NCBI GenBank assembly: GCA_965284315.1
Contig: OZ260072.1
Location: 2,852,001-2,916,000, forward strand
Direction of reading: 5' to 3'
From: PCRC01 sp017848435
GTDB taxonomy: Bacteria > Pseudomonadota > Gammaproteobacteria > Burkholderiales > Burkholderiaceae_C
Length of the DNA: 64,000 nucleotides
In this document: positions 28,879-37,695 of the stretch, one piece after another
Layout: every line of letters starts with the position of its first letter
How positions within the stretch are numbered: position 1 is the stretch's first letter
Translations under genes and position numbers: made by a program
Notes under the pieces: model-generated
What the model saw: only the letters and a program-made list of their open reading frames with translations
Database searches by the model: none
Told to the model about the DNA's origin: nothing

Positions 28879-31221
28879 ATGGCACAGGCCGGCAATGCCC
28901 TGACCCGACTGGCCGATCGGCTGGCCAGGCACAGCGGGCGTTTCAGGGCAGGGCTGTTGGGGGTCTGGGCGCTGCTAACCTTCGGCCTGGTGTTCTTTGC
29001 GCACGATCTGGACGGTGAGATCGCGGGGTGGCCGTTCAACTTCTGGTTCGCCGCACAAGGATCGCTGCTGCTGTTTGTGGTGGTGGCCGCGCTCAACGCC
29101 TGGGTCCTGAACCGGACCGAGGTGGACGCCACACCGTCGCCCGCTGAAAGTGTCGCAGTGGGCCGGCGTGGTCGCCGGTTGCACAGGTTGTTTGCCACCT
29201 ACACCCTCGGCCTGCTCGCGTTCATGGGCGCCATGGCAGTGGCCGAGTGGGCCGGTCTGTCACGGCAGTGGCTGGGCGCCATTTTCCTGTTTGCCACGGT
29301 GTGCCTGTACGGCGCCATCGGCGTCTACAACCGCACCACCGACCCCACCGAGTACTACGTTGCCGGCCGGCGTGTGCCCGCCATGTACAACGGCATGGCG
29401 ACCGCAGCCGACTGGATGAGCGCGGCCTCGTTCATCAGCCTGGCAGGCGGGCTGTACCTGCAGGGGTTCTCGGGCACGGCCGAGCAGCCCGGTGGCCTGG
29501 CGTACATCCTGGGCTGGACGGGGGGCTTCTGCATTGTTGGCCTGCTGGTAGCACCGCACCTGCGCCGCATGAACCTCTATACCGTGCCTGACTTTTTTGG
29601 CCAGCGGTTTGGCGGCCGTGGGACGCGCCTGGTGGCCGCGCTGGCCGCCGTGCTGTGCTCGTTCATGTACCTCACTGCCCAAATCTATGGTGTGGGGCTC
29701 ATCACGGCTTGGCTCACCGGGGTGCAGTTCGAGATCGGCATCGTGCTCGGGCTCGGCGGCGTGCTGCTGTGCTCGTTCCTGGGCGGCATGCGCGCCGTGA
29801 CCTGGACGCAGGTGGTGCAGTACCTGATTCTGATGCTGGCCTTCCTGGTACCCGTGTCGTGGATTGCCTACAAACAGCTCGGCAACCCGCTGGCGCCTCT
29901 GGTCTATGGCCAGCAACTGCAGAAAATCACCGTGTTGGAGCAACGGGTGCTCGACGATCCGGCCGAGCACGCCGTGACTGCGGAGTTTCTCCGCCGTGCA
30001 GGTGTTTACGAAGCCAAATTGCGCGACGTGCCCGCCGCCATGGCCAAAGACCGCCAGGTGCTGATTGACCGCCAGCAGCAGCTGAACCCAGATTCGGCGG
30101 AATCGGGCGAGTTGTTTGGCCTCCAGCGCGAAATCGCAGCGTTGCCCAAGGACGCCAATGCCGCCCGCGCCCAATGGACCCGTGCCCTGAATGACAACCT
30201 GGAACAGGCCAAACCGTTGGGGGGGATGCCCCGCCATGCCCAGGCATTTGCAGGCAATCCAGCCGGCACGGCGGAAGAGCAAGCCACGTTTCATTTGTCG
30301 CGGCTGAATTTCATGGCGCTGGTGTTCTGCCTGATGGTCGGCACTGCGGGACTGCCGCACCTGCTGACCCGCTTCTACACCACACCCGGCGTGGCAGAAA
30401 CCCGACGCTCGGTGACCTGGTCGCTGGTGTTCATTGGTTTGCTGTATGTCAGCGCCCCAGCGCTGGCGGTGCTGGTCAAGTACGAGGTGCTGCAGCACCT
30501 GGTGGGCAGCCCGTTCGACACACTGCCATCCTGGCTTAGTCGCTGGAGCCGGGTCGATGCCAGCTTGTTGTCGGTGGCCGATGTGAACGGCGACGGCTTG
30601 CTGCAACTGGGTGAGTTGCGCCTGGGGACCGACATCGTGATGCTGGCCTCGGCAGACCTCGGTGGCTTGCCCTATGTGCTCGCGGGCCTGGTGGCGGCCG
30701 GCGGTCTTGCCGCCGCACTCTCCACCGCAGACGGACTGCTGCTGACGATTGGCAACGCGCTCTCGCACGACATCTACTTCCGCCTGGTGAATCCGACTGC
30801 GGGCGCGTTGCGCCGCGTGATGTTGTCCAAATTCGTGCTGATGCTGGTCGCGCTGGCGGCGGCCTACGTGGCGGCGCAGAAGCCGGCCGGCATTCTTTAC
30901 CTGGTGTCGGCCTCGTTCTCGCTGGCGGCTGCGGCTTTTGTGCCAGCCCTGGTCATGGGCATTTTCTGGTCACGTACCCATGCCCGTGGCGCCATGGCGG
31001 GCATGCTGGTCGGTCTCGGGGTCACCGTCTACTACATGGTGGTCAACATCCCGGCAGTGCGGGGCGCACTGCTCCTCCAGGGTTCGGGCCTGTGGTTCGG
31101 CATCCAGCCGATTTCGGCGGGTGTGTTCGGCGTTCCAGCGGGCCTGTTGGTGGTCTGGTTGGTCAGTTGGCTGGTCCCGCCGGCCAAAACAGAGCGTGAA
31201 GCAGCAGATTCAGGGGTATAA
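28879..31221 (+). CDS. Sodium:solute symporter fused to a DUF4212 small-subunit domain
   Basis: A 780-residue membrane protein. Residues 1-95 resemble the DUF4212 small subunit (PFNFWFAAQGSLLLFVVVAALNAWV). The rest is an SSS-family (LeuT-fold) transporter of the VC_2705/ActP group with TDPTEYYVAGRRVPAMYNG, ADWMSAASFISLAGGLYLQG and VTWTQVVQYLILM. A hydrophilic insertion of about 110 residues (370-480) interrupts the core. Residues 568-579 read DVNGDGLLQLGE, a canonical EF-hand calcium loop. The substrate is probably a short monocarboxylate, by family. It starts ten bases after ppsA, so the two are likely co-transcribed. Confidence 0.85.
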   Translation: MAQAGNALTRLADRLARHSGRFRAGLLGVWALLTFGLVFFAHDLDGEIAGWPFNFWFAAQGSLLLFVVVAALNAWVLNRTEVDATPSPAESVAVGRRGRRLHRLFATYTLGLLAFMGAMAVAEWAGLSRQWLGAIFLFATVCLYGAIGVYNRTTDPTEYYVAGRRVPAMYNGMATAADWMSAASFISLAGGLYLQGFSGTAEQPGGLAYILGWTGGFCIVGLLVAPHLRRMNLYTVPDFFGQRFGGRGTRLVAALAAVLCSFMYLTAQIYGVGLITAWLTGVQFEIGIVLGLGGVLLCSFLGGMRAVTWTQVVQYLILMLAFLVPVSWIAYKQLGNPLAPLVYGQQLQKITVLEQRVLDDPAEHAVTAEFLRRAGVYEAKLRDVPAAMAKDRQVLIDRQQQLNPDSAESGELFGLQREIAALPKDANAARAQWTRALNDNLEQAKPLGGMPRHAQAFAGNPAGTAEEQATFHLSRLNFMALVFCLMVGTAGLPHLLTRFYTTPGVAETRRSVTWSLVFIGLLYVSAPALAVLVKYEVLQHLVGSPFDTLPSWLSRWSRVDASLLSVADVNGDGLLQLGELRLGTDIVMLASADLGGLPYVLAGLVAAGGLAAALSTADGLLLTIGNALSHDIYFRLVNPTAGALRRVMLSKFVLMLVALAAAYVAAQKPAGILYLVSASFSLAAAAFVPALVMGIFWSRTHARGAMAGMLVGLGVTVYYMVVNIPAVRGALLLQGSGLWFGIQPISAGVFGVPAGLLVVWLVSWLVPPAKTEREAADSGV

Positions 31222-31222
31222 T
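31194..31222 (+). promoter_or_regulatory. Candidate promoter for the rpsF operon
   Basis: A perfect TATAAT (31217-31222) overlaps the stop codon of the symporter gene, about 62 bases before rpsF. The -35 match is poor (a GTGAAG-like hexamer at a suboptimal distance). Placement before a highly expressed ribosomal operon supports it. Confidence 0.5.
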
Positions 31223-31284
31223 TCTGGGTTACCTTGCCGCACCACGACCGACGCCGTGGGCGGCTTCAACCTCAAGGAGAGTCC

Positions 31285-31650
31285 ATGCGTCATTATGAAA
31301 TCGTGCTGCTGATCCACCCGGATCAAAGCGAACAGGTTCCCGCCATGCTGGAGCGCTACAAGGGAATGATCACCACCGGTGGTGGCAAGATCCACCGTGT
31401 TGAAGACTGGGGTCGCCGCCAGCTGGTGTACCAGATCAACAAGCTGAGCAAAGCCCACTACCTGTGCGTCAACATCGAGGCCGACCAGGCCGTGATGCAG
31501 GAACTGGAACACGCGTTCAAGTTCAACGACGCCGTGCTGCGCCACCTGACGGTGCTGCGCAAGAAGGCCGACACCGCACCGTCCGTGATGATGCGCACAG
31601 TCGAGCGCGAGGAAGCCCGCAAGACGCAGCAGGCCGACTACGCCTCCTGA
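31285..31650 (+). CDS. rpsF: 30S ribosomal protein S6
   Basis: Binds 16S rRNA with S18 in the central domain platform. The 121-residue product has the S6 start MRHYEIVLLIHPDQSEQVP and the core GGKIHRVEDWGRRQLVYQINKL. AAGGAGA lies four bases before the ATG, which rejects the longer upstream frame. First gene of rpsF-priB-rpsR-rplI. Confidence 0.97.
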   Translation: MRHYEIVLLIHPDQSEQVPAMLERYKGMITTGGGKIHRVEDWGRRQLVYQINKLSKAHYLCVNIEADQAVMQELEHAFKFNDAVLRHLTVLRKKADTAPSVMMRTVEREEARKTQQADYAS

Positions 31651-31680
31651 TCCACGGTACGGTTGTCACGACCCCAGGGC

Positions 31681-31968
31681 GTGAACCACGTTGCCTTGAC
31701 CGCCTGTATCGTTGAGCGAAAAGCGCTCCGTTACACCCCCGCCGGACTGCCGGCTCTGGACCTGGTGCTGGAACATGCATCAGACATTCAAGATGGCAAT
31801 TCGGTCAGGCAAGTCAAGTTGAGCCTCAAAGCGCAAGCTTTTGGCGTGTTGGCCGAGACCCTCGGACAGCAGGCCACTGGCAGCAGCTGTGAGTTCAGTG
31901 GTTTCCTCGCATCGCCCCGTTCAGGTCAACACGCCTTGTTACAGATTCAAGCCTTTCAGCCCCTTTAA
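31681..31968 (+). CDS. priB: Primosomal replication protein N (PriB)
   Basis: A single-stranded DNA-binding OB-fold protein that stabilises PriA at stalled forks and helps DnaB reloading. The 95-residue product from GTG at 31681 reads MNHVALTACIVERKALRYTP, matching betaproteobacterial PriB. It lies between rpsF and rpsR as in most betaproteobacteria. A TTG at 31663 would add six residues; the GTG fits the family start better and has AGGG upstream. Confidence 0.9.
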   Translation: MNHVALTACIVERKALRYTPAGLPALDLVLEHASDIQDGNSVRQVKLSLKAQAFGVLAETLGQQATGSSCEFSGFLASPRSGQHALLQIQAFQPL

Positions 31969-31983
31969 TTTCAGGAGTCCACC

Positions 31984-32265
31984 ATGCCCGGACCAAAACG
32001 TTTCAACAAAGACAAGCGCCCCAAGCGCAACACGCAATCGTTGCTGTTCAAGCGCAAGCGCTTCTGCCGTTTCACCGTCGCCCACGTTGAAGAGATCGAC
32101 TACAAAGACGTCGACACCCTGCGCGACTTCATTGCAGAAAACGGCAAGATCATCCCCGCACGCCTGACCGGCACCCGTGCGATTTACCAGCGTCAGCTCA
32201 ACACGGCCATCAAACGCGCGCGTTTCCTCGCGATGGTCCCGTACAGCGACCACCACCGCATCTAA
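31984..32265 (+). CDS. rpsR: 30S ribosomal protein S18
   Basis: Partner of S6 in the 30S platform. At 93 residues it has a basic N-terminal tail (FNKDKRPKRNTQSLLFKRKR) and the conserved KDVDTLRDFIAENGKIIPAR, TGTRAIYQRQL and RARFLAMVPYS blocks. CAGGAG precedes the ATG. It is 15 bases after priB. Confidence 0.97.
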   Translation: MPGPKRFNKDKRPKRNTQSLLFKRKRFCRFTVAHVEEIDYKDVDTLRDFIAENGKIIPARLTGTRAIYQRQLNTAIKRARFLAMVPYSDHHRI

Positions 32266-32276
32266 GGAGCACGACC

Positions 32277-32729
32277 ATGCAAATCATCCTGCTCGACAAA
32301 GTTGTCAATCTCGGTAACCTCGGCGAAGTCGTCAAGGTCAAAGACGGCTACGCCCGCAACTTCCTGATCCCTTCTGGCCGCGCCCGCCGCGCCACCAGTG
32401 TGGCCATCAAGGAGTTTGAAGCCAAGCGCGCCGATCTCGAAAAAGTCGCCGCCGCCAAGCTGGCCGAATGCCAAGCCCAAGGCGAGAAGCTGGCCGGCAA
32501 GACCATCAAGCTGACGCAAAAGGCTGGCGTAGACGGCCGTTTGTTCGGTTCCGTGACCAACGCCGACATCGCCGAAGAAGTGACCAAACAAGGCTACAAA
32601 GTGGCCAAGTCGCAGATCCGCATGCCCAATGGCCCGATCAAGGTCGTGGGTGACAGCGCGGTCAGCGTGGCACTGCACACCGACGTGGTCGTGGAGATCA
32701 ACGTCACGGTGTACGGCGAAACCGCCTGA
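32277..32729 (+). CDS. rplI: 50S ribosomal protein L9
   Basis: Binds 23S rRNA near the L1 stalk. The 150-residue product has the N-terminal domain MQIILLDKVVNLGNLGEVV, the signature GYARNFLIPSGRA, a long connecting helix and a C-terminal RNA-binding domain (GRLFGSVTNADIAEEV). AAGGAG is seven bases upstream. Last gene of the operon; a terminator follows. Confidence 0.97.
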   Translation: MQIILLDKVVNLGNLGEVVKVKDGYARNFLIPSGRARRATSVAIKEFEAKRADLEKVAAAKLAECQAQGEKLAGKTIKLTQKAGVDGRLFGSVTNADIAEEVTKQGYKVAKSQIRMPNGPIKVVGDSAVSVALHTDVVVEINVTVYGETA

Positions 32730-32747
32730 GCGTTGCACGCTTCCTGC

Positions 32748-32776
32748 AAAAGCCGCCTTCGGGCGGCTTTTGTTTT
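32748..32776 (+). terminator. Rho-independent terminator after rplI
   Basis: AAAAGCCGCC, loop TTCG, GGCGGCTTTT, then GTTTT. A textbook hairpin 19 bases after the rplI stop. Confidence 0.9.
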
Positions 32777-32911
32777 GGCGGTGTTGGGTCTGAGAGGGCT
32801 GTCCACTGGATATTCACAACCTTACCCACCGCCTGAGACGGTTTACCAACAGGTCGCACTTGGACAAGCTGCGGTTTCGTTCATAACATCCCATGTCTTC
32901 ATTGGAACACC

Positions 32912-34318
32912 ATGTCAGCAGTTTTCTCCAGCGCCGATGAGGGCTACCCGGCAGACCGGCAAGTCGCACAGCTGCGCATTCCCCCGCATTCCGTAGAAGC
33001 CGAGTCCAGCGTGCTGGGGGGCTTGTTGCTGGACAACGGTGCCTGGGACCGGGTCGCCGACCTGCTGACCGACGGCCAGTTTTACCGCTACGAGCACCGG
33101 CTGATCTACGCTGCCATTGGCGAGCTGATCAACGCGAGCCGGCCTGCCGATGTGATCACCGTGTTCGAGCAATTGCAGAACCTGGGCAAAGCCGACGAGG
33201 TCGGCGGCCTGAGCTACCTCAACGCACTCGCCCAGTACGTGCCGAGCGCCAGCAACATCCGCCGCTATGCCGAGATCGTGCGCGAGCGCGCTATTCTGCG
33301 CAAGCTGGTCAGTGCCAGCGACGAAATCGCCACCACCGCCTTCAATCCGCAAGGCAAGGCGGTGGACAAGATCCTGGACGAGGCTGAACAGAAAATCTTC
33401 CACATCGGGGAAGAGGGGTCGCGCAACAAAGAGGGCTTCCAGGGCATGGACAAACTGATGGTCCAGCTCATGGACCGGGTGGTGGAAATGTCCGAGAACC
33501 CGAACGACATCACCGGTGTGCCCACCGGTTTTTACGACCTCGACCGCATGACCTCCGGCTTTCAGGCCGGTGACCTGGTGATTCTGGCGGCGCGCCCTTC
33601 GATGGGCAAAACCGCGTTGGCGATCAACATCGCCGAGCATGTGGCACTGCACGAAGGCCTGCCGGTGGCGGTGTTCTCGATGGAAATGGGCGCCTCGCAG
33701 CTCGCAGTGCGCGTCGTGGGCTCGATTGGCCGCATCGACCAGTCGCATTTGCGCACCGGCAAGCTGACCGACGAGGAGTGGTCGCGTTTCTCCGAGACCA
33801 TCGAGAAGATGCGCGACGTGTCGCTGCACATCGACGAGTCGGCTGGCCTGACGGTGAGTGAGCTGCGTGCCAACGCCCGGCGGCTCGCCCGCCAGTGCGG
33901 CAAACTGGGCCTGATCGTGGTGGACTATTTGCAGCTGATGAGTGTGTCCACCAGCATGAACGACGAAAACCGGGCCACCGCGGTGGGTGAAATCTCACGT
34001 GGCCTGAAGATGCTGGCCAAGGAGCTGCAGTGCCCGGTGATTGCGCTGTCGCAGCTCAGCCGTGGGGTGGAGTCGCGCACCGACAAGCGCCCGATGATGA
34101 GCGACTTACGCGAGTCCGGCGCCATTGAGCAGGACGCCGACATCATCATGTTCATCTACCGCGACGAGTACTACACCAAAGAGGCCTGCAAAGAGCCTGG
34201 CATTGCGGAAGTCATCATCAGCAAGCAGCGCAATGGCCCCACCGGCACCGTCAAGCTCGCCTTCATCAAACCGTTGACCAAGTTTGAAAGCCTGGCCTCC
34301 GGCTCGGGAGACTTTTAA
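32912..34318 (+). CDS. dnaB: Replicative DNA helicase DnaB
   Basis: Hexameric 5'-3' helicase of the replication fork. Of 468 residues, the N-terminal domain (about 20-125) contains PPHSVEAESSVLGGLLLDN for primase contact. The RecA-like C-terminal domain has Walker A ARPSMGKTALAINIA (about 228-242), VFSMEMGASQL, the DYLQLM Walker B and the SQLSRGVESR arginine-finger region. Intein insertions are absent. Length and order are normal, and it follows rplI as in many betaproteobacteria. Confidence 0.97.
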   Translation: MSAVFSSADEGYPADRQVAQLRIPPHSVEAESSVLGGLLLDNGAWDRVADLLTDGQFYRYEHRLIYAAIGELINASRPADVITVFEQLQNLGKADEVGGLSYLNALAQYVPSASNIRRYAEIVRERAILRKLVSASDEIATTAFNPQGKAVDKILDEAEQKIFHIGEEGSRNKEGFQGMDKLMVQLMDRVVEMSENPNDITGVPTGFYDLDRMTSGFQAGDLVILAARPSMGKTALAINIAEHVALHEGLPVAVFSMEMGASQLAVRVVGSIGRIDQSHLRTGKLTDEEWSRFSETIEKMRDVSLHIDESAGLTVSELRANARRLARQCGKLGLIVVDYLQLMSVSTSMNDENRATAVGEISRGLKMLAKELQCPVIALSQLSRGVESRTDKRPMMSDLRESGAIEQDADIIMFIYRDEYYTKEACKEPGIAEVIISKQRNGPTGTVKLAFIKPLTKFESLASGSGDF

Positions 34319-34359
34319 AGCAGGGGCACCGCGATGGCCACTGGCGGGATAATCGGCGC

Positions 34360-35064
34360 ATGAGTTCAATCAACGCCGACCCTGCCGAACTGGCCAAATT
34401 CTCAGACCTTGCCCACCGCTGGTGGGACACGCAGAGCGAGTTCAAGCCGCTGCACCAGATCAACCCACTGCGGCTGCAATGGATCCAGTCGCTGGCACCG
34501 TTGCAGGGCCAGCGGGTGCTGGACATTGGCTGTGGTGGCGGCATCCTGTCGGACGCGATGGCACGTGCTGGCGCCCAGGTGCTGGGCATCGACCTCGCCA
34601 GCAAGGCCCTGAAAGTGGCGCAGTTGCATGCGCTCGAAGCGCAAACCCCCAACGTCAGCTACCGCGAGGTCAGTGCGGAAGCCCTGGCCGCTGAAGCGCC
34701 CGGCAGTTTTGACGTGGTGACCTGCATGGAAATGCTGGAGCATGTGCCGGATCCGGCGTCGGTGGTGCAAGCCTGTGCCACCTTGGTCAAGCCAGGTGGC
34801 AAGGTGTTTTTCTCCACCATCAACCGCAACCCCAAAGCCTTCCTGTTCGCGGTGGTGGGTGCCGAATACGTGCTGAACCTGCTGCCACGTGGCACCCACG
34901 AGTACCAGAAATTCATCCGCCCAAGCGAGCTGGCCAGCCACTTGCGTGCTGTAGGGCTCACGCTGAATGCGACGCGGGGCCTGCAGTACAACCCGCTGAC
35001 GCAGCGCTACTGGCTCGACGGCGACACCAGCGTCAACTACATGTTTGCAACGCAGAAAGCATGA
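34360..35064 (+). CDS. ubiG: Ubiquinone biosynthesis O-methyltransferase
   Basis: SAM-dependent enzyme performing both O-methylations of ubiquinone synthesis. The 234-residue product has the UbiG N-terminus (AELAKFSDLAHRWWDTQSEFK), motif I VLDIGCGGGILSDAMA and the CMEMLEHVPDP block. NPLTQRYWL occurs near the C-terminus. Its stop overlaps the gph start (ATGA), so the two are coupled. Confidence 0.95.
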   Translation: MSSINADPAELAKFSDLAHRWWDTQSEFKPLHQINPLRLQWIQSLAPLQGQRVLDIGCGGGILSDAMARAGAQVLGIDLASKALKVAQLHALEAQTPNVSYREVSAEALAAEAPGSFDVVTCMEMLEHVPDPASVVQACATLVKPGGKVFFSTINRNPKAFLFAVVGAEYVLNLLPRGTHEYQKFIRPSELASHLRAVGLTLNATRGLQYNPLTQRYWLDGDTSVNYMFATQKA

Positions 35065-35735
35065 GCGCCGTGTTCGCCGGCGTTAAAGCCGTGCTGTTTG
35101 ACCTGGACGGCACCCTGATCGACAGCGCCCCTGACCTGGCCGCCGCCGCCGACAAGCTGCGCACCGACCGCGGCTTGCCGCCGCTTCCCTACGAAGCCTA
35201 CCGTCCCATGGCCGGCGCAGGTGCACGGGGCATGGTGGGTGTGGCTTTTGGCGTGACACCGGAAGACGCCGAATTCATCCCGCTGCGTGACGAGTTCCTG
35301 GCCAACTACGAACGCTGCATGACCGAGCGCACCCACGCGTTTGCCGGCGTGGCCGAACTGCTGGCCGCATTGCACACCCGCCAGCTGGACTGGGGTGTGG
35401 TCACCAACAAGGCGGCCCGTTTCACCGAGCCACTGACCCGGGGCATGCCTTTGTTTGCCACGGCCCGGGCGGTGGTGAGTGGAGACACCACGCCCCATGC
35501 CAAACCCCATCCGGCACCGCTGCTGGAAGCGGCGCGGCGCATGGGCCTGGACCCCACGCAATGCGTCTATGTGGGGGACGACGAACGCGACATCGTCGCC
35601 GGCCGCGCTGCCGGCATGGCCACGGTGGCCGCAACCTACGGTTACCTCGGCGCGAAGGTGGACACCGCGGCCTGGGAAGCCGACGCGGAAATCAATTCAC
35701 CCCTCGCGCTCTTGCAATTGCTCAACAGCGCCTAA
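35061..35735 (+). CDS. gph: Phosphoglycolate phosphatase, HAD superfamily
   Basis: Dephosphorylates 2-phosphoglycolate from DNA repair or oxygenase side reactions. At 224 residues the HAD motif I is VLFDLDGTLIDSAPDL, motif II VVTNKA, motif III lysine in PHAKPHPAPL and motif IV VYVGDDERDIVAGRAAGM. A four-helix cap sits between motifs I and II. ubiG-gph coupling is common in betaproteobacteria. The ssrA promoter appears to overlap its last codons. Confidence 0.9.
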   Translation: MSAVFAGVKAVLFDLDGTLIDSAPDLAAAADKLRTDRGLPPLPYEAYRPMAGAGARGMVGVAFGVTPEDAEFIPLRDEFLANYERCMTERTHAFAGVAELLAALHTRQLDWGVVTNKAARFTEPLTRGMPLFATARAVVSGDTTPHAKPHPAPLLEAARRMGLDPTQCVYVGDDERDIVAGRAAGMATVAATYGYLGAKVDTAAWEADAEINSPLALLQLLNSA

Positions 35736-35738
35736 AAT
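35712..35738 (+). promoter_or_regulatory. Candidate ssrA promoter inside the end of gph
   Basis: TTGCAA (35712-35717) and TAAAAT (35733-35738) are separated by 15 bases. The -10 overlaps the gph stop codon, and the mature tmRNA 5' end is at 35748, where initiation would be expected. Confidence 0.55.
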
Positions 35739-35747
35739 ACAAACCTT

Positions 35748-36134
35748 GGGGCTGCATTGGTTTCGACGTGGGTACGGAGCCGCTGTGGTGCATGTCGAGC
35801 TGAATGCGCTCGTAAAACAGATTCAAACAAACTAACTGCAAACGACGAACGTTTCGCACTCGCTGCTTAATTGCCAGTGAGCTTTACAACAGCAGGCCGA
35901 TGGGCTGGGCAAGGGGTGTTTAGCGCAAGTTAAATGCTCCCGGCTGTAAAGATAATTACATCGGCTGGCTCCGAGCTGGGTACCTTAGCTGGGGGCAAGA
36001 CAATAGGGTGCTGGCGTCCTGGGTAGCGTGCGACTGCGCGATCCAGGTGGCGAGACTCAAATCAGACCGCTAAACATGTAGATCTGCTCGGTAATGGCTT
36101 GCGGACGGGGGTTCAAATCCCCCCAGCTCCACCA
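35748..36134 (+). ncRNA. ssrA: Transfer-messenger RNA (tmRNA), one-piece
   Basis: Rescues stalled ribosomes. The 5' GGGGCTG pairs with the 3' CAGCTCC followed by ACCA, forming the alanyl acceptor stem; the 5' arm continues CATTGGTTTCGACG as in other tmRNAs. A T-arm with GTTCAAATCC lies near the 3' end. The resume codon GCA at 35838 opens the tag ANDERFALAA, which ends at TAA 35868-35870. The length of 387 is normal. The 3' end is also the insertion site of the element that follows, and tRNA-like function is preserved. Confidence 0.97.
36112..36131 (+). other. Left attachment site (attL) within the ssrA 3' end
   Basis: The T-arm to acceptor segment of ssrA. It is immediately followed by a tyrosine integrase gene of the type that targets tRNA/tmRNA 3' ends. 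The related 20-mer at 46441-46460 matches it at 16 positions, including 10 of 11 in CCCCAGCTCCA. Exact crossover limits cannot be set. Confidence 0.55.
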
Positions 36135-36147
36135 TTTCCACTTCCAA

Positions 36148-36181
36148 GGGCGTTCGCTGACTTCCAGTGAACGCCCTTTTT
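36148..36181 (+). terminator. Terminator after ssrA
   Basis: GGGCGTTC pairs with GAACGCCC around an 11-13 base loop, then five T. It starts 14 bases past the CCA end. If the insertion model holds, this terminator was brought by the element and the native one is at 46468-46495. Confidence 0.8.
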
Positions 36182-36244
36182 CATTGGGGAAACGGGGTTT
36201 TATCTTCCGTCATCTTCCGTTGAAGTTCGCGGACAGCCAACGCA

Positions 36245-36309
36245 AAACCGGGGAACAAACCGGGGAACAAACCGGGGTAAAGTCTGAATGACGGGGAGTT
36301 GTTCCCCGG
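36245..36309. repeat. Left outer repeat block, AAACCGGGGAAC
   Basis: Three head-to-tail 12-mers at 36245, 36257 and 36269 (the last ending GGTAA), plus an inverted GTTCCCCGG at 36301-36309. The block lies between attL and the integrase start. Two exact copies and one partial copy recur near the right end (46331-46386). Placement fits integrase arm-type sites. Confidence 0.7.
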
Positions 36310-36341
36310 TCTGGCCTGTTTTCCCACCTGGAGCGCTGCCC

Positions 36342-37586
36342 ATGCTGACCGACAAGCACTGCAAGAACGCCACTTGCCCGCCCGATAAGAAGCGTGCCCG
36401 CCTGACCGATGCCCAAGGCCTCTACCTGGAGGTGAGCCCCGCTGGTTCAAAGCGTTGGTTTTGGAAAACCTATGCCGATGGCAAAGAGGGCCGCCTGGCG
36501 CTGGGCAGCTACCCGGCCATGGGGCTGGGTGAGGCCCGCAAGGCCAGAGACGCCGCCAAGCTGCTGAGGGCACAAGGGGTCAACCCTGTGGAGGCCAAAA
36601 AGCTGGACAAGCTCAAAGCGGGGTGCAGCGCCGGTGCAACCTTCAAGGCCGTGGCCATGGAGTGGCACACCAAACAGGTGGACAAGTGGAGCCCCGGCCA
36701 TGCCGAGCGCACCCAACGCCAGTTGGAGCGGGACCTGTTGCCTTGGCTGGGTGCCCGCCCCATGGCCGACATTCAGCCCATGGAGTTACTGGCTGTCCTG
36801 CAAAAGATCGAGGAACGCGGGGCGCTGGAGACCGCCGACCGGGCCTTGATGCTGGTGCGCCAGGTGTGGGATTACTGGCTGCCATCGGCCGACAAGGCGC
36901 AGCGCAACATCACCGAGGGCTTGAAAAAACGGCTTACGCCCTACCGGGGGAAAAACTTCGCTGCCATCGTGGAGCCATTGCGCTTTGGCGAGCTGCTGCG
37001 GGCGATGTACGCCTACAAGGGCGGGCCGGTGGTGCGCACGGCACTGCTGATCGCCCCCATCCTGTTTCAGCGACCCGGCAACCTTGCCAGCATGGAGTGG
37101 GCCGAGGTGGACCTGGAGGCGGGTTTGTGGACCATCCCCAGCGCCAAAATGAAGCGGCTGCGCAAGGACAAAGAAAACGGGGAGCCCCACGTGGTGCCCA
37201 TGCCGGTGCAGGCCGTGGCCATGCTGCGTGAGCTGGAACCCCTGACCGGCCACGGCCGGTACGTGTTCCCCGGCGAACGCAGCCACGACCGGCCCGTGTC
37301 TGATAACTCCGTGCGCTCCGCGCTGTACGCGCTGGGGTTTGGCAAGGAACAGACCTGGCACGGCTTCCGGGCCAGCGCCCGCACCATGCTGGTGGACCAG
37401 CTCGACCTCGACCCGCTGGCCATCGAGGCCAACCTGGCGCACGCGGTGAAGGACGCCAACGGCCGCAGCTACAACCGGACCCAGTACCTGGCCAAGCGTT
37501 TCAACCAGGTGCAGCAATGGGCGGACTACCTGGACAAGCTTCGCAAGGGCGGGGAGGTGGTCGACCTCCCGCAGCGGGCCGCATGA
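36342..37586 (+). CDS. P4-type tyrosine integrase
   Basis: Site-specific recombinase for integration at ssrA. Of 414 residues, an N-terminal DUF4102-like arm-binding domain (LTDAQGLYLEVSPAGSKRWFWK, ALGSYPAMGLGEAR) is followed by a core-binding region and the catalytic domain. Visible catalytic residues are Arg244 in LFQRPGNLASMEW, His340 and Arg343 in WHGFRASARTML, and nucleophile Tyr377 in SYNRTQYLAKR. The ATG at 36342 has GGAG upstream; the open frame back to 36288 crosses the inverted repeat and is rejected. A terminator follows the stop. Confidence 0.95.
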   Translation: MLTDKHCKNATCPPDKKRARLTDAQGLYLEVSPAGSKRWFWKTYADGKEGRLALGSYPAMGLGEARKARDAAKLLRAQGVNPVEAKKLDKLKAGCSAGATFKAVAMEWHTKQVDKWSPGHAERTQRQLERDLLPWLGARPMADIQPMELLAVLQKIEERGALETADRALMLVRQVWDYWLPSADKAQRNITEGLKKRLTPYRGKNFAAIVEPLRFGELLRAMYAYKGGPVVRTALLIAPILFQRPGNLASMEWAEVDLEAGLWTIPSAKMKRLRKDKENGEPHVVPMPVQAVAMLRELEPLTGHGRYVFPGERSHDRPVSDNSVRSALYALGFGKEQTWHGFRASARTMLVDQLDLDPLAIEANLAHAVKDANGRSYNRTQYLAKRFNQVQQWADYLDKLRKGGEVVDLPQRAA

Positions 37587-37617
37587 CCTGGCCAAACAGC
37601 CCCCAGCTCAGCCCCAC

Positions 37618-37643
37618 AAGCCGCCCACCAGGGCGGTTTTTTA
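37618..37643 (+). terminator. Terminator after the integrase gene
   Basis: AAGCCGCC, short loop, GGGCGGTT followed by a T-tract. It lies 31 bases after the integrase stop and separates it from the iteron region. Confidence 0.85.
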
Positions 37644-37695
37644 TGCCCGTTCGGGTGGTTTTGACATTTACTCCGGCACCTATCGGCGCAAAACA

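Noticed and set aside
26451..29198. 915-codon minus-strand frame opposite ppsA
   Set aside because: Antisense shadow of ppsA and the symporter start.
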